Of a stretch of DNA of 64,000 nt, positions 23,401 through 38,400 are shown one piece after another. The stretch's first letter is position 1. Each line of letters begins with the position of its first letter. This DNA comes from Spodoptera frugiperda (Eukaryota > Arthropoda > Insecta > Lepidoptera > Noctuidae): NCBI RefSeq assembly GCF_023101765.2, contig NC_064228.1, positions 796,501 to 860,500 of the forward strand, given 5' to 3'. The notes below the pieces were generated by a model. That model was given only the letters and a program-made list of their open reading frames with translations, did not search any database and was not told where the DNA came from. Position numbers and translations under genes: made by a program.

Positions 23401-26400
23401 TACTGTAAAACGGGGTGAATAGAATTCGAGGTGTGAATAGTATGAAAAAAGTCATTTTCTTCTCCTCTAATAACATCTTCTGATTTCTTTCGTTACGGGA
23501 TCCAAGACAGTTATTCATTTCCCTGTGACGCGCCGGACTTCAGTGTTTCGGTGTTTTCATGTTTGTATCTACTGTAGATCCTGGCTTACAGGAGTTGCAG
23601 TGGTATGGGAGGATGTGGCGGGCTTGTCTCATTAAAAAAAGTGTGAAAAAAGTGAAACGAGGAGGTGTGAATAAATGTTGGGAAAATGTTTTAACATCTA
23701 TTCAACCCATTCCTGTATCCATTCACGCTTTGAATTCTATTCACCCCGTTTTAGGGTATGTATTAATTCTCTTTAAGAATTTACTAAGAAAAAATATATT
23801 TACCTTGCAGCGCATACCACTTTAGCTGGGATTTCATTTTCAGTCACTTGCACAACTTCAGGTGTTACAGTAATGTTTTCTGGTTCATCTGTAAGTAAAA
23901 ATATAATAATTAAACCAAACTGTACAATTTTTTCTAAAAGTATTTCATCAAATTTTAAACTGTTATTGTTGTTGTATCGTCACGCCTTTTATCCTCGAAG
24001 GGGTAGGCAGAGGTGCACATTATGGCACGTAATGCCACTGTACAAAATACACCCACTTTTCTCAATTTGTGTTAATCTCATGTAATAGGGGGTGGGCCCA
24101 TTGCCGGCACAATTCCAGACTCAATAGTCCAACCCGGGAATCGAACCCGAGACCCCTTCAGCGCAGTCGCACTTGCAACCACTTGACCAACGAGGCAGTT
24201 ATTTTAAACTGCTATCCATATATTTATTTAAAACACTCTAAAATTATATTTTTAAACATTACTTATAAAAATAAAAAACAAAATAACATTTAAAAATATA
24301 AAAATAGGAGCCGACCAGTAGCGGGAGCATGGTCCAAGCTATATATTATTAGAATTATATATTATTATACTAAGCGAGAAAATAATTTGGTGTCATACTC
24401 ACATTCTACGGCAAATTTAGTGGTACTGTTGACAGGTGGTCCTGCCAGATTCCTGGAGGATCTGCAAGTGTAGCTGGCTGTGTCTGCAGCTCGATCCAAC
24501 GCATGTGATGGCCAGGCCGACATGTTCCAGTGCTGGGAAATATAACAAAGTTAACTTTAAGTTTTAGTTTCATTCAATAATGTAATTTTTTTATATCATC
24601 ACGCTTTTTATCACTGAAGGGGTAGGCAAAGGTGCATATTATGGTACGTAATACTGGTATACAATGTACACCCACTTTTCACCATTTGTGATATAAGTCT
24701 CATATAATAAGGGCCTGAGCCTATGGTCATATACTGGACATAATTCCAGACTCCGTGCTACTACTGAGAAATTTTCTAAAAACCGAAAAAAGCCCAGTAA
24801 ATTTTGCCCGATCTGGGAATCGAACCCGAGACCCCTTGTCTGGCACATACCCTCGCGAACACTTGACCAACGAGGCAGTCTATGCCTGATGAATGAGACT
24901 CTGCAAATATTATACAATAATCTATTATTAACAGCAGTATTTTAGGATTTCAATTAATGTTAAAGAATTAGTAGTAAACTTACCAAAGTAGACTCAGTAG
25001 CTTCGAAATCATTCCTGTTGACTTGCGGCTCGATCTTCCTTTCTACCACGTAGTATCTGTCTGTCTTCTCCGGGTCTATCACATGGCCATCCTTCAGCCA
25101 CTGCACGCTGCATAGTGGTGCACATTCCACCGTGCATGATAGTGAGATGTTCTAGAAAAAAGAGAAAATTTTGATATCTTGGCGTCAATTCTTTTATAGC
25201 GACCTTGTTTATAAGATGTAGCTAATAGTATTGTGTGTATTAATATACACTGAATAATATAAACCAAACTTCGCTCAAAATTATGAAAATTTTGTATGAG
25301 TTTGTTCCTTTCGTTTATTTAAAGTAATCGAAAGGAGAACGCGTTCGGTGTTTTGATTGGTTGGTTTGTCGAGCCGGTCAACCAGAGCACCGAACGCGCA
25401 TTCGTTTCGATTACTTTAAACGTAAAGCAAACTCGTATTAAAGGTACTGTACTCATACTTAACTTTATGTAACTTATGTACATAGAATCGAATTTATCTA
25501 ACATCCAACCCTACTTGAGTATAGTCCAAGCAATATCATCATTCAAGTAAATATTAATAAAACTCACTTGAGATTTGTACAAAGCGCCGCTGTAATGGTT
25601 CATCGCGTATTTGAAACTGGGTGGAGCTGTAACACAAAATCAAATATCACATTATTTTATGTAATGAAGATTTTTGTATATTTTTATCTATTTAAGTGTG
25701 AGAAAGCCTTGCTTCGGCACGAATGGGCCGGTTCGACCGGAGTGACACCACGGCCTCACAGAAAACCGATGTGAAACAACGCTTGCGTTGTGTTTCATTG
25801 TGTGAGTAAAGTTACCGGTGGTCCAATCCCCAACAACCCTTAAATTCTTAACGCCCAAATTGCTGGCAACGCAATTGTAACGCCTCTGGTGTTTCGAGTG
25901 TCCATGGGTGGTGGTGATTGCTTACCATCAATTAATCCATCAGCTCGTTTACCGGCTTATACGATAAAAAAATCTAAACAGCATTATCATTAAACAAAAA
26001 TCCTATTTATTTACTCACCAAGTACATCAATAGAAGTGTAGGCTGGCTCCCCCCCACCCCCAGCGTTGATGCCCCAGCAGGAGAAGTTGGTCCTATGGTC
26101 CAGGGTCACAGGGTCTATCGTCCAGTTCTGCGACACGATGTCGCTGACCGGTCTACCGCCGCGGGTCCAACGGAATCTGGTGGAAGATTTTTTCAAGGTC
26201 AGGTTTATACAGTAGACGGTAAAACTATTGTCATACCCATGCAACCATTACCAGGAATTTGACTCTTTACTATTACTTAAGATTTTATTATAACTTTCGT
26301 GAAATATACTAAATTAATGATTACGTTATCGGTTTATGCACGAAACCGTTTGAAGAGGAACTCGATTAGTTTCAAACCATGCTAGAGGATTATATTCATG

Positions 26401-29400
26401 AGCAGTATTCCGCGATACACGACGCGGCGATTGTCGCGCTGCTACTGTACCAGTGAGTTCCTCGTCAAACAGTTACGTGAGTAAGTCGATAACATAATAA
26501 TTAATACAGCAAAAATTTGTGAAAATTAAAAAGTTAAAAATATACTTTGACTGGCCAGGTATTTGAAATTGAAATTTCAATAATTTCCATTGAGATCAGA
26601 ATGACGATGAAAAAATATCACTGTGGTTATTATTTTCTCGTAAGCCTTCAGATTTTAAGCTTATAGGCTTATTATCGAGCTGCCTAATAAGCTGTCATAA
26701 TCATGGTAACAAATATTATTCGAAAGATCAAAACGCTACGGTACAAATATAGATCTACTATTTTCTACGAAGACATTTCAGAATGAAAAGCATTGTTTAA
26801 TGATGACAATTTATTTTGTACACTAAATTTAGTTCCATTTAATAACTAAGAACTTTGACGAGCGTAGGCGTGTTGTCTGTTACAAGCATCCGTTCGGTTA
26901 AATGTGACATTTACAAAATGTCTATTTCATATTTCTAATTTTAAGTCTAGATATACTTAATTCTATTACCTAGAAACTCTGTTCTGTGGGTAGAAGCTTA
27001 TTATTTGTGGGTATATTTTTAGTTATACTTATTTCAATGAAATTACCTGTACATGACAGGATAATAAATACTTATAATATAGTATATCCATCATGTCCAC
27101 ACTCGGCTGGTGGGTTAGGGTTTATAGTTTAAAAGGTGTGATTGGTCAGAGAGTGCTGCTGCCTGGTCTCTGTCAGATAGCAGTTTTTTAAGGTTGGAAA
27201 AACATTCAATGGTTTCTCCTGTCTTGGGCGAGGGTAGAGGGAGTGTCAGACTCTTACTGACTAAAAACCACCCTGTTCCTACTCTTGCTTTTGGAGCCGG
27301 AGCCCTGGTAACCCGCTAGGTAGTCCGCAGCCGCGGGCGGATCTTACGATAGCTGGGAAGAGTTTATTGCTTCTTTAAAGAAGTAAGAGTGTTTTATTGT
27401 AGTCCTACCTATGAGCTTCTGGTCGTCCTCGCTCCTTGATGCTGCAGCTGAGCACCAAACTCTTGCCTTTCACCACACGCCACGGGGAGTACGTCAGCTT
27501 AGCTGGACCAGGTGGGTCTGGAAAATTAAGAAAATCTTTGTCAAATATAATGTCTTACATGAGGGATGAAGCGACATTACGATAAAAGTCAAAGGATTCT
27601 TAATTAATCAAAAATGATAAATGATATTTATTTTGCAAATAGGGTACAATGTAACTCTTTTACTCGTCAATCTCTTAAATAACTAGATGATCGGACTACC
27701 CTGAGAAGAAATGCCGAAACAAACTCAGAGGTGTATTGTATATAATGCTTTGCACAAGCTTACATAAAAGCCTTCTAGAAACTTAAAAGAGTCTTCTCTT
27801 CACGAATCCACATTTTGGAACACGGAATTCGTCGTCATTACTCTTTAATAAAATCTTAATAGATACTTACAATTGACCACCAGCTCAGTCTTGGCGCTGA
27901 CGTTGCCCCAGCCAGCGTAGTTCTTGCCCTTGCACGAGTAGTTGCCGTGGAAACTCTTCGTCGTATCCTGGAGTAACAGCATCGAGGGATCCACTTCGTT
28001 GCAGAGGTTTTCTGTAAAGTACATTTTGGTTAAAAAGAGTTTTATTTTCTTTCTATCATTTTTTTGTGTATAAGTGTATTTAACATAACATAACTTTAGG
28101 CTTAAACACCCTGGAGGACAAAGGAAACATAATTTATTATTTCACACACACACTTTTCTTCAACCAATCATCAGGTGTGTTAATGAATCCCATGTATAAG
28201 TAGGGGGTCATATAGCCACTAATTCAAATTCTTTAATATTACTTATAAACCGAAAAGATTCTGTAACATGCAACGTAAGGGCAGGAAGTCTAAACTTTCC
28301 GAGGAGACCCTGGGGTTGATGAGGCAACGACGTGAAAACCCACCCGTCACTTCGTCAGGAAAACGAGCACTGAACCGGGAGATCAACAAACGCGTGCGGC
28401 ACGACCTCCGGTGCTTTAATACCGCTTCTATTGAAAAAGCCATCGAGCAGAATCGGGGGTCTAAGGTGTTCGTACAATCTCTCGGCAGAAGCCACCTGAC
28501 GAAACTGACCACAGCAACTGGAGAAGTTGTTGCCTCTAAGCCGGCGGTTCTTTCGGAAATAGAGGACTTCTATAGCCGGTTATACGCTTCGCATGCATCT
28601 CGTCCTGATCCCGAAAATGAGGACTCTAGAGCTACATTAACGCGCCATTTCACCGAAGACCTGCCAGAAGTCAGCATTGGCGAAGTCGAGATTGCTCTTG
28701 GGCAGCTTAAAAATGGAAAAGCCCCTGGAGAGGACGGCGTTACCACAGAGCTGTTAAAAGCTGGAGGCAAACCCGTACTGAGGGAGCTCCAAAAGCTTTT
28801 TAACGCTGTCCTATTTGAAGGGAGAACTCCAGAGGCGTGGAGCAGAAGTGTGGTCGTCTTGTTCTTCAAGAAAGGGGACAAAAGCCTTCTGAAGAACTAT
28901 CGACCCATTTCGCTTCTAAGCCACGTCTATAAGCTGTTCTCAAGAGTGATCACGAACCGTCTTGCGCGAAGACTCGACGAATTCCAACCACCGGAGCAGG
29001 CTGGATTTCGGAGCGGATACGGCACCATAGACCACATCCACACAGTGCGGCAGATTATACAGAAAACCGAAGAGTATAATCAGCCCCTGTGCCTAGCATT
29101 TGTGGACTATGAGAAGGCCTTTGACTCGATAGAGATCTGGTCTGTCCTGGAGTCCTTGCAGCGATGCCAGGTTGATTGGCGATACATCCAAGTGATGAGA
29201 TGTCTTTACGAAGCCGCCACTATGTCCGTCCAAGTACAGAATCAGCAAACACGTCTCATACCATTGCATCGAGGAGTGAGACAAGGGGACGTCATATCCC
29301 CGAAACTGTTCACTAATGCAATGGAGGATATGTTCAAGACGCTGCACTGGAAAGGACGTGGCATCAATATCAATGGCGAACACATCTCTCACTTGCGATT

Positions 29401-32400
29401 CGCAGATGACATCGTCATAATGGCAGAAACGCTGCAGGACCTACAAGGGATGCTGAACGACCTGGCTGACTCCTCTGCACGCATCGGCCTACGGATGAAC
29501 TTGGACAAAACCAAGGTCATGTTCAATGAACATGTTCTACCGGAACCGATTGAGATTCACGGAGCCGTCCTCGAAGTTGTTCAGAAATATGTCTACCTCG
29601 GGCAAACGTTGCAGTTAGGTACAAACAACTTTGAGGATGAGGTGAATAGGAGGATTCAGTTGGGTTGGGCAGCTTTCGGAAAACTCCGTCGAGTCTTCTC
29701 ATCGTCAATCCCACAGTGCCTAAAGACGAAAGTCTTTAACCAGTGCGTCCTACTCGTAATGACATACGGTGCCGAAACGTGGACACTTACGGCTAGACTG
29801 GTCCACAAACTCAAAGTCGCTCAGCGGGCTATGGAAAGGGCTATGCTCGGTGTCTCTCTCCGGAATCGCATTCGAAACGAAGTGATTCGGCAGAGAACCA
29901 AGGTGATCGACATAGCCCACCGGATCAGCAAGCTGAAGTGGCAGTGGGCCGGCCATATTAGCCGCAGGACCGACAACCGTTGGGGTAAGCGAGTCCTGGA
30001 GTGGAGACCGCGTCTCGGTAAACGTAGTGTAGGACGCCCCCAGGCGAGGTGGAGTGACGATCTGCGCGGGATGGCTGGCAGGAGCTGGATGCGAGTCGCT
30101 AGTGATAGAGCAAAGTGGCGAACAATTGGGGAGGCCTATGTCCAGCAGTGGACTGCTATAGGCTGATGATGATGATGATGACGAAAAGAACCCAACACCA
30201 ACCCAGGAATTCAACCTGAGACCTTCTGACCACCGTTACATTACATAGACGACCACTCAATCAACGAGGTAGCAAAATTTTTAATGACTTTAAACTAAAA
30301 AATATATGTCTCCCATACCTTCACCCTCCGTATCGTTGCATTCAGGCAGATGCTTCAGGACCTCTCCATCCAGGAACCAGATGACCTCATCCAGGATCGG
30401 AGGGTTCCCTGACACCACCTCACATGTCAGGGTCACGTTCTTGTGGTCGGTTTCCAAGATAGGGCTCGGAGAACTCATTGTCAGTCGGACTTGAGGTTTG
30501 ACTGGAATTAAGAAAGTGGTAGATTAGTTTTATACAGGAAGATATTTTAGAGTGTGGTTTGAATCTAATAATATATGAAAAAAGTTATTGTTAATTGGAT
30601 GTTGTACTGGATTACTTTTTTCTGTAATGAGATGTTGATGTTGCTTTGGCGTAAAGCACTAGACTTGGATTGTACTATTACTGAGATTTTATACTCATCT
30701 TTAACAGAACGTGACAGAATATTATGGAGTTTAACAAAACGATTGCGTTATGTTTAGTAAAACCGCTGATGTTTCGTGTGAACCACCCGATGGCCGGCGG
30801 CAATTGCTTACCATCAGGTGGTTCGGCAGGATCAGGTGCTCCGTCTGCTCGTTTACCGGCTTATATTATAAAAAAGTTTAGTGTCTTTTACATAATGTAT
30901 GTTTGCCATTGATTCCATGTTATGGCCTTGGTTTATCATGTCCAGTCTCCTATGTATGCCCAGAGCAGAGATGGATATCAAATGAATTCTACTCTGCTAT
31001 AACTAAACGTCTTCACAAGAAAAATATTATGGTCCCAATATACTTACAAAGCACATTAACATCAATACTCTCTTCACTGGATCCATTGCCGACTGCGTTG
31101 CCGAGCACACAGGTGTAGTTGCCCATGTCTCCGCCATTGGCATCGAGGATGATGAGGCTGTGCTGGTCTGTGGTTCCACCTTCATAGTGGCTGGTGTTCT
31201 GGACTGGTACTCGTTCGCCGTTGCGGTACCTGGAGTTAAATAAATGAACAATTAAATAAAAAATGGAAAAATGAACAATGAAATGAATGTTGGGTATAAA
31301 CCCCAAGGTGCTGATGTAGTATTCATATGCTGTGGCTTATTTATTTTAAGTGTAGGAGAGCCATGCTTCGGCATGAATGGGTCGGCTTGACTGGAGTGAT
31401 GCCACGGCCTCACAGAAAACCAACGTGAAACCACAGTAGTAGTGTTAGTGAGATCACCAGAGGCCCAATTACATAGCAGAATTCCCAATCTCCCCAATCC
31501 TCGATTACCCAAAAACTGTTAAATTCCTAACCCCCAAAAGGTCGGCAACGCACTTATAACGCTTATAGAGTTTCGGGTGTCCATGGACGGCGGCGATTGC
31601 TTACCATCAGGTGATCCGTCGATTCGTTTACCAGCTTGTACCATAAAAAACGATTACTGTTTCTAATCAAGAAAAATTTAAATAGAACATGTTCGTTCAA
31701 AAAGTTATGTTATTAAAAAGCCTGTAGGTAGAAAATTGCTCGATACTTTTTCCACTTACCAAATGACACTTTTCAATGAGGAAGGATTGCTTTCGTATTC
31801 ACATTTGAGCAGTAGCTTGGCCCCTTCTATTACTGTTATATTCCGCGGCTCCACTCGCACGATTGGGGGATCTGGAAATATTGGTTTTTATAGCTTTATT
31901 TAAGAATTAAAAGGCAGGCAAAGAGAATACGATTTGAATATTGTAGCGTGTGTGTATTATATTTTTTTTTTAATGGCTTATCAAGGGTTTTCTTGTCTCG
32001 TTGAGAAATATTTTTTTTATAAGAGACTAGCAACCCAGCGAACTCCGTTTCGCCACCAATGATGTTACCTGCTTTTCTCTTGAAATTTTCCAAAATTTTC
32101 TTTGTTATCAACATCACGGAGCCCGAGACCTTTCGAAAGAATGCAAAACCGTGGAAATCGGTTCGTGTGTTCTGGAGTTATAGCGTCAGGAAGGAAAACC
32201 CGACTTATTTTTATATTTAGATTTTATATTTCTAGATCTGCACACAAGCGACACTTCGGTCACTATTACTTGTCTAGTTACGATGCCAATTCTTCAGTAA
32301 CTAACTCTGGTATGCGACAATAAACTAGTTGCATCAAACGAAAGACGCACTTAATCCATTCAAAATAAAGCTGCAACCAACATCTTTGGAATTATTTACA

Positions 32401-35400
32401 AACCCGTCTTACTAGTCGAACCTAATCCAATCCAATTTCAAACCCAACCACGCAGTTGACAAAGTCCAAAATACAATGACATCATATACATACACCAGAT
32501 TTCAAGTTCCCTGGTCGCATGCATGGGTTGGTCTTTTGTCTCCAAAGTGACTTCGTTCGCAGCCTCGCAGTGGAATTTGCGGCCATTCTCGAAACGCGTA
32601 GCTTCAAAGGTGAGGTTCGATTTAGTCTCGAATGTTGTGTCCTCCTGTAATAGAAGAATTAATATTATGTAGGTTCATCATCATCATCATCATCATCATC
32701 AGCCGAGAGACGTCCACTTCTGAACAAAGGCCTCCCCCTTGGTCCTCCACGTAGAACGACAAGGTAGAGGTAGAGAGTATGTAGGTTGGAGACCCAATTA
32801 CTCCAGTTTTTATTTATTTGACGCCCTAAAAGGATACGCGGATTTTTTTGCCCCACACTAGGATTTACTTTTTTGTTTTGTTTTTTTTTTTGAGAAGGGG
32901 ATAATTATCTAGTTACTTCTCTCGCCTTGGGTGAGGCGAGAGGGAGTGTCAAACCTTTACTGACTAAAAACTACACCGTTCCTACTCCTGCTGTTCGAGC
33001 TGGAGCCTCCTTTTCACCATTTGTGTTACTAGTCCCATGTAATAGTGTATCTGGCTATTGCCATAAACCGGGCACAATTCCAGGCTCCGTGCTACTACTA
33101 AGAATTTTTCGAAAAACCAAAATAACCTCTGTAATACTTTGCCCGACCCGAGAATCGAGAACCCAAGACATCTTGTCTGGCAGTCGCACTTGCGACCACT
33201 CCACCAACGAGGCAGTTTTAGTAATTTTATCTTAGAATGAAATTGTTATTAATCTTCCATCAAGTTTAGTAAATGTAAGCGAGTTAAGCTCTAAATCTGT
33301 TGTTTCTACCAGAGTAACTGAAATGGATGGAATAATAAATCTGTAATGAATATTAATAAAAGAAGCTACCTGCGTTATTCATAATTTACCTCTACTCACT
33401 AGAGATCTTAAAATATTATTTATTACGATTCTTTATGAAATTAGTATTGGGCTTTTATTCTTAGAAAGGGTAGGCAGAAGTCTAGTAGAAATGATGACGG
33501 TGTATGAAAAATTAAACATTTATTTAGTCCGCCAGTTAGGAAATGAATAGATGTTAGACACGTATTATTTTATTTTGTTAAATACTATAAGATAACAATG
33601 CTTAGATAAAACAAATCAACGTTTAGGAGTGGGAGCAAATACGTCAATATTACTCATAAAATGTACCTAGAAATTACGTCGTGCGATATTTGAAATCGAT
33701 ATATCTTCGAAAGTATTCGTTTCCTCAAAACGGTAGGCAGAGGTGCACATTATGGCACGTAATGCCACTGTACAATGTACACCCGCTTTTCACTACTTGT
33801 GTTATAAGTCCGATGTAATAGGGGGGAAGCCTATTGCCATATACCGGGCACATATTCAGACTCCGTGATACTACTAAAAAAATTTCGAAATACCGAAAAT
33901 AACCCAGCATTAAAATGCCCGACACGCGCGGGAATCGAACCCGAGACCCCTTGCCTGGCAATCGCACTTTGGACCGCTGGGCAATCGAGGCAGCCAATAA
34001 AACAGTCTTTGCCAATAAAATTGACAACAAAACAATATTATACATAGTTCAAACAAAGCCTGCATAAAAGATTTTGGTAATAACAAAATTACTAGTAGGA
34101 GAGTTGAAAATTTTAAATTCTCCTCACCCGAGGGGCACAATCTTAAAGCGACAGTCTTTATGTAACTTTAGTTGGGATGTAAAGTGATCAGAAGTGGCTC
34201 AGTACGTAGCTAAGTAAGTTGGGAAAAATGCTTTAGACTACAACAGGAGTTTTCCTTAGAAAAATTCTAGGCAAAGTTGTGGTGAGTGGATAGGAGAAAA
34301 AATTGTATTAAGCTTTTATAATAGATCGTTTTGGAAAGTGTTCAGTTTTAAATAGGTATATGACAAGCCAATTGGATCAGATGGGACATGGGACCCAGTA
34401 GGGCTGATGTCTGAACCGGAGCTGCAGTTTACTGGGGCTTCGGCTCGAAAAGCAGGAGTAGGGACGGGGTGGTTTTCAGTCAGTAAAAGTTTGACACTAC
34501 CTCTCGCCTTGTCTAAAGTGGGAAAAGTCATTGGATGATTTTTCTCCCTTAAAAAAGAATCGAAATTATTTGATCACTTTTCTGATCTTTGGCCATTCTT
34601 CTCCAGAACACAATATTTTAATCAATCACAAAGTGTCAGTCACATTTCCTACTAGCCAAAAAACTGGAAACCATTAGGGTTTAAGACTGTGAAAATGTTC
34701 GAATTGAAAAATTTAATGGATAGAACCCAGAAAAGGCTTTTAGACAGGAACAGAAATCAGGCCCTTTACGTGCTTTTCGAGGCATATTACCTTCATTTCA
34801 TTTCACGTTGCACAACAACTAGTCACCCAACTACTACGCCAAAGCAGTCACCACACACACACAATAAACTGCCAAACGAGCCGTATAAAGCTGTATTAAT
34901 ATCACCCAACTTGTACCATCTAGTAACTTGTATTCTGGAGTATTAATTCAGAAAATCCCAAGCGGCTCTTCTATGAAAACTAACTCGGTGAGTTAGCCCG
35001 TTTTGCATTAGCAATTTAGATTCTTATTAATTAAATATGCATAGAAAATAACAAGGCTCAGCATGTAGCGGAGTAATCGTCCTGTATGTCTGTTTGTTAA
35101 CGAAATTTGTTTTAAAAAAGTTTAGCGTTTTAATTTAAAGCGTTTTGTTTGAAGTGCTGCTGCAATTACTGTGTTTTGTTTTTTGTTTTTCTTGTTTTTG
35201 TTTGTTGTTTCTTTGTTTCTTTATTTCTATGTTAGTTAGGTGTGTTGATGCAAATAAGGTTATGCTTAAGAATGCGGGTTATATTCTTGGGTAAGACAAA
35301 ATAATATTAGGGTATTTGGTGCTCAATTTTTTACTATTTAGTCTAAAGATAAACATTTTTAATATTATTATATTTGCTTTGACGTTCAAAAGTTTCTTCC

Positions 35401-38400
35401 TGGTCTAATAAAAAGAATAATTTTGAAGTTTTTATTTTAAAAAGGTATGAAATGTTAAGTCAAGAAAATTTTAGTTCACAAGGCAGATTGCGTTCTATTG
35501 TAAACTAACTGCTTTTCATTCGTTCAATAGATATTTAATGATGGTACCATCCGAGAATTTCTTATCGACAAATTAACATGAGAATAGGAATTGAATCTAG
35601 ACGTTACTTAAGGAATATCTAGGATTCGAAATATTTGAAATTTTAAAGTTAAAGTTAAAGTTAGTGCTAACTCTCGGCTCTGGTGCTCTATTCAATTTAG
35701 TAGACGAGATTTTGATTACCAGAATATGTAAAAAAAATTGAAAGATAAATTAGTACTGTCTCGGCCGTCGAGTGGTCGTAAGTGCAACTGCCGGGCAAAG
35801 CTTGTGTTCAATTCTCGGGTCGGGCAAATAATTACTAGACTTTTTTCAGTTTTTCGAAAATTTCTTAGTAGTGCCACGGAGTCTGGGATATGAGACTTGG
35901 TGTAACACAAATGAAAGAAAGAAGGTGGTTTAAGTGTGGGAGAGCCATGCTTCGGCACGAATGGGCCGGCTCGACCGGAGTGATACCACGGCCTCACAGA
36001 AAATCGACGTGAAACAACGCTTGCGTTGTATTTCGTTGTATGAGTGCGTTTACCGGAGGCCCAATTCCCCCCTTCCCAATCTTCCCCTCCCCGATTCCCG
36101 AACAACAACCCTTAAATTCCTAACTCCCAAAAAGCCGGCAACGCACTTGTAACGCCTCTGATGTTTGCGATTGCTTACCATCAGGCAATACGTCTGCTCG
36201 GCGTGTTTCATTAAAAAAGGTGACCTTTGCCTACCCTTTCGGAGATAAATAGAAATACGAAATATGACGGCGACGATAAAGTAATAAGATAATTATTATA
36301 AAATTAAATTGCTACCAAAATACTCAGAAAATTAACAGTTAAAAGATTCAAAATCTTACAAATATTTTATAAGTTATTAAAGAATTAATGTATACTTATT
36401 ATTATTTCAATAGTAGAACTTACCGTCTCCACGTCTCTCGTCTGCTCCGCCATACATGAAACAATAAGATTATTACATTAATTCATGAAAATATGATAAA
36501 ACACATTTATATTTAAGTGTGGGAGAGCCAAGCTTGACCAGAGTGATTGAGATAGTCGATTGCTTACTATCACATGATGCTTATGATCATCTGTCAGCTC
36601 TTTTACCTATTATTTAAAACAACCAAAATCGTGGAAGAATTTTAAAGACTGATAATAAACTATTACTTATTTATCAATCACTATTAACTACGCTGCGATG
36701 TGACGACCACGGCTAAAAATAAATACTTATATAATCACTATGATCACTATGATGGACCTTGTTTAGCAGTACCGTATTTAATGAGTTACAATATATTGTT
36801 GCTCTTATAATTATATACTCGTATCTACCTAAGTAATAAGACATAGGATTTTTCCTAAGAATTTACTCCAGAATCACATTTTTACCAATTTCAATTAAAA
36901 ATATTCAATGTTCATTTCGCACTAAAAATAATAACACAAGAATCCAAACCTCAAAACCAAAGAGACATTGATTAAAAAGAATGGAATTTTATAAAAACAA
37001 TGGTATTACAAGAATTCTAATCTGCTCGAGTGGATTTTCAATTTGACTCTTTAGCCGTTAAACCTAAGATAGCTTTTTAATTAATTCAATGGCGATGAAA
37101 TTTAATAGCCAGATCAAAGGACCTAATGAAAACTTGACTCCCCAACTGTTTTCGACTTTGGCTTAAGGAGATTGGATGAGCAAATAAAATGTTTAATATA
37201 ATGTACTTTCACATCAACAGGCTATATAAGTGGCCACTGCTGCCTAAAGCCTCTTCTCACAAGGTGAAGGTTTGAACATTAATCACCACGTTTGCTCATT
37301 GCGGGTTGGCGATTTCAAACTTATAATTATAAATTATAAGCCCAGGTTTGCTCACGAGTTTCATAGTCCAATAGTAAACTGCTACTGGCTGTTGATGATC
37401 CTTTTAAACATCTAAAAGATTGAATTGTTTAAGACTTTTGAAACACTAGTTGTACGTTTTGTATATTTATAAACGCACCCAGCGTTTACAAACATACTAG
37501 TTCACATACACATAACACCTAGACCCGAAACAACAATTTGTGGATCACACAAACAGTTGTTCTGTCCGGGAATTTAATCCGCTACACGTTGTGTGGCAGT
37601 AGGTTGCCCAGCCACCGTGCCCATCAGAACTAAGAATAAAGTCTACCATTTTATTATGTTTTAAACAAAAATAAACACCACATTAAATTACGAGAGCTAC
37701 TTATCACAGCTTATAATAAACGACATAATTATAATATATAATTTTATAAGAAAAACCACACAATTTCAATCATAAAGATAAAACGTCAGTTGCAGAAGAA
37801 TTTTTGGCAAAAGTAACCAAAATGTCAGGCGAAACGGAACGCGCCTCCCAACGATAAATGGGTACGCGGAAAAGGCGGGAACCGCCATGTTTGATTTTTA
37901 TTCCGCCATCTTTTTTTCTGTTAAGAAAGTAAGGGATGCTTCAATTTCTATCGTCGAAGAGCCAAAAGGTTATTTCTTTTTGTTTATTTGAAGTTTACTC
38001 CTTTTAGCATTCGTTGGTTTAAAGATATTTTGTTATTTAAGCTTATTATTGGTTGTTTTGTATCTTTAAATTGGGATTTTAGAGTCTAGACAAGAGATTT
38101 AAATCGGCCGTTTTTTTACAAGCAGTTTTTAAAGCATCACGTTGAAGTGTGATTTGATTAAGGGTACATTTCAAGGGAATTACAAGTTCTAAATTCTCCG
38201 TAATAACACATAATTTGGATTAATCCATAATTTTACTAATTTAACGAAGATGTTTGAAGTAAATATGTCTAAGTATAAGCCTCTTACTATATAAAATTTT
38301 CTGTTATAAATGTTATATTGTTAAAAAAACTGGACACAAATAAAAAAACTGACTTTTTTGCATTCAGAATGGAAAATTCTACTCGTCAATTTCTACACAG

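Noticed and set aside
24639..24917. 92-codon - strand open frame, and similar frames at 22419 and 33725
   Set aside because: They are read through SINE-A copies, not genes.
32671..32700. CRISPR-like or satellite array from the (ATC)n run
   Set aside because: It is the simple (TGA)n tail of an RTE fragment in reverse.
34689..34946. 85-codon + strand open frame in the large intron
   Set aside because: No splice context, no recognisable motif, and a composition like the surrounding AT-rich intron.
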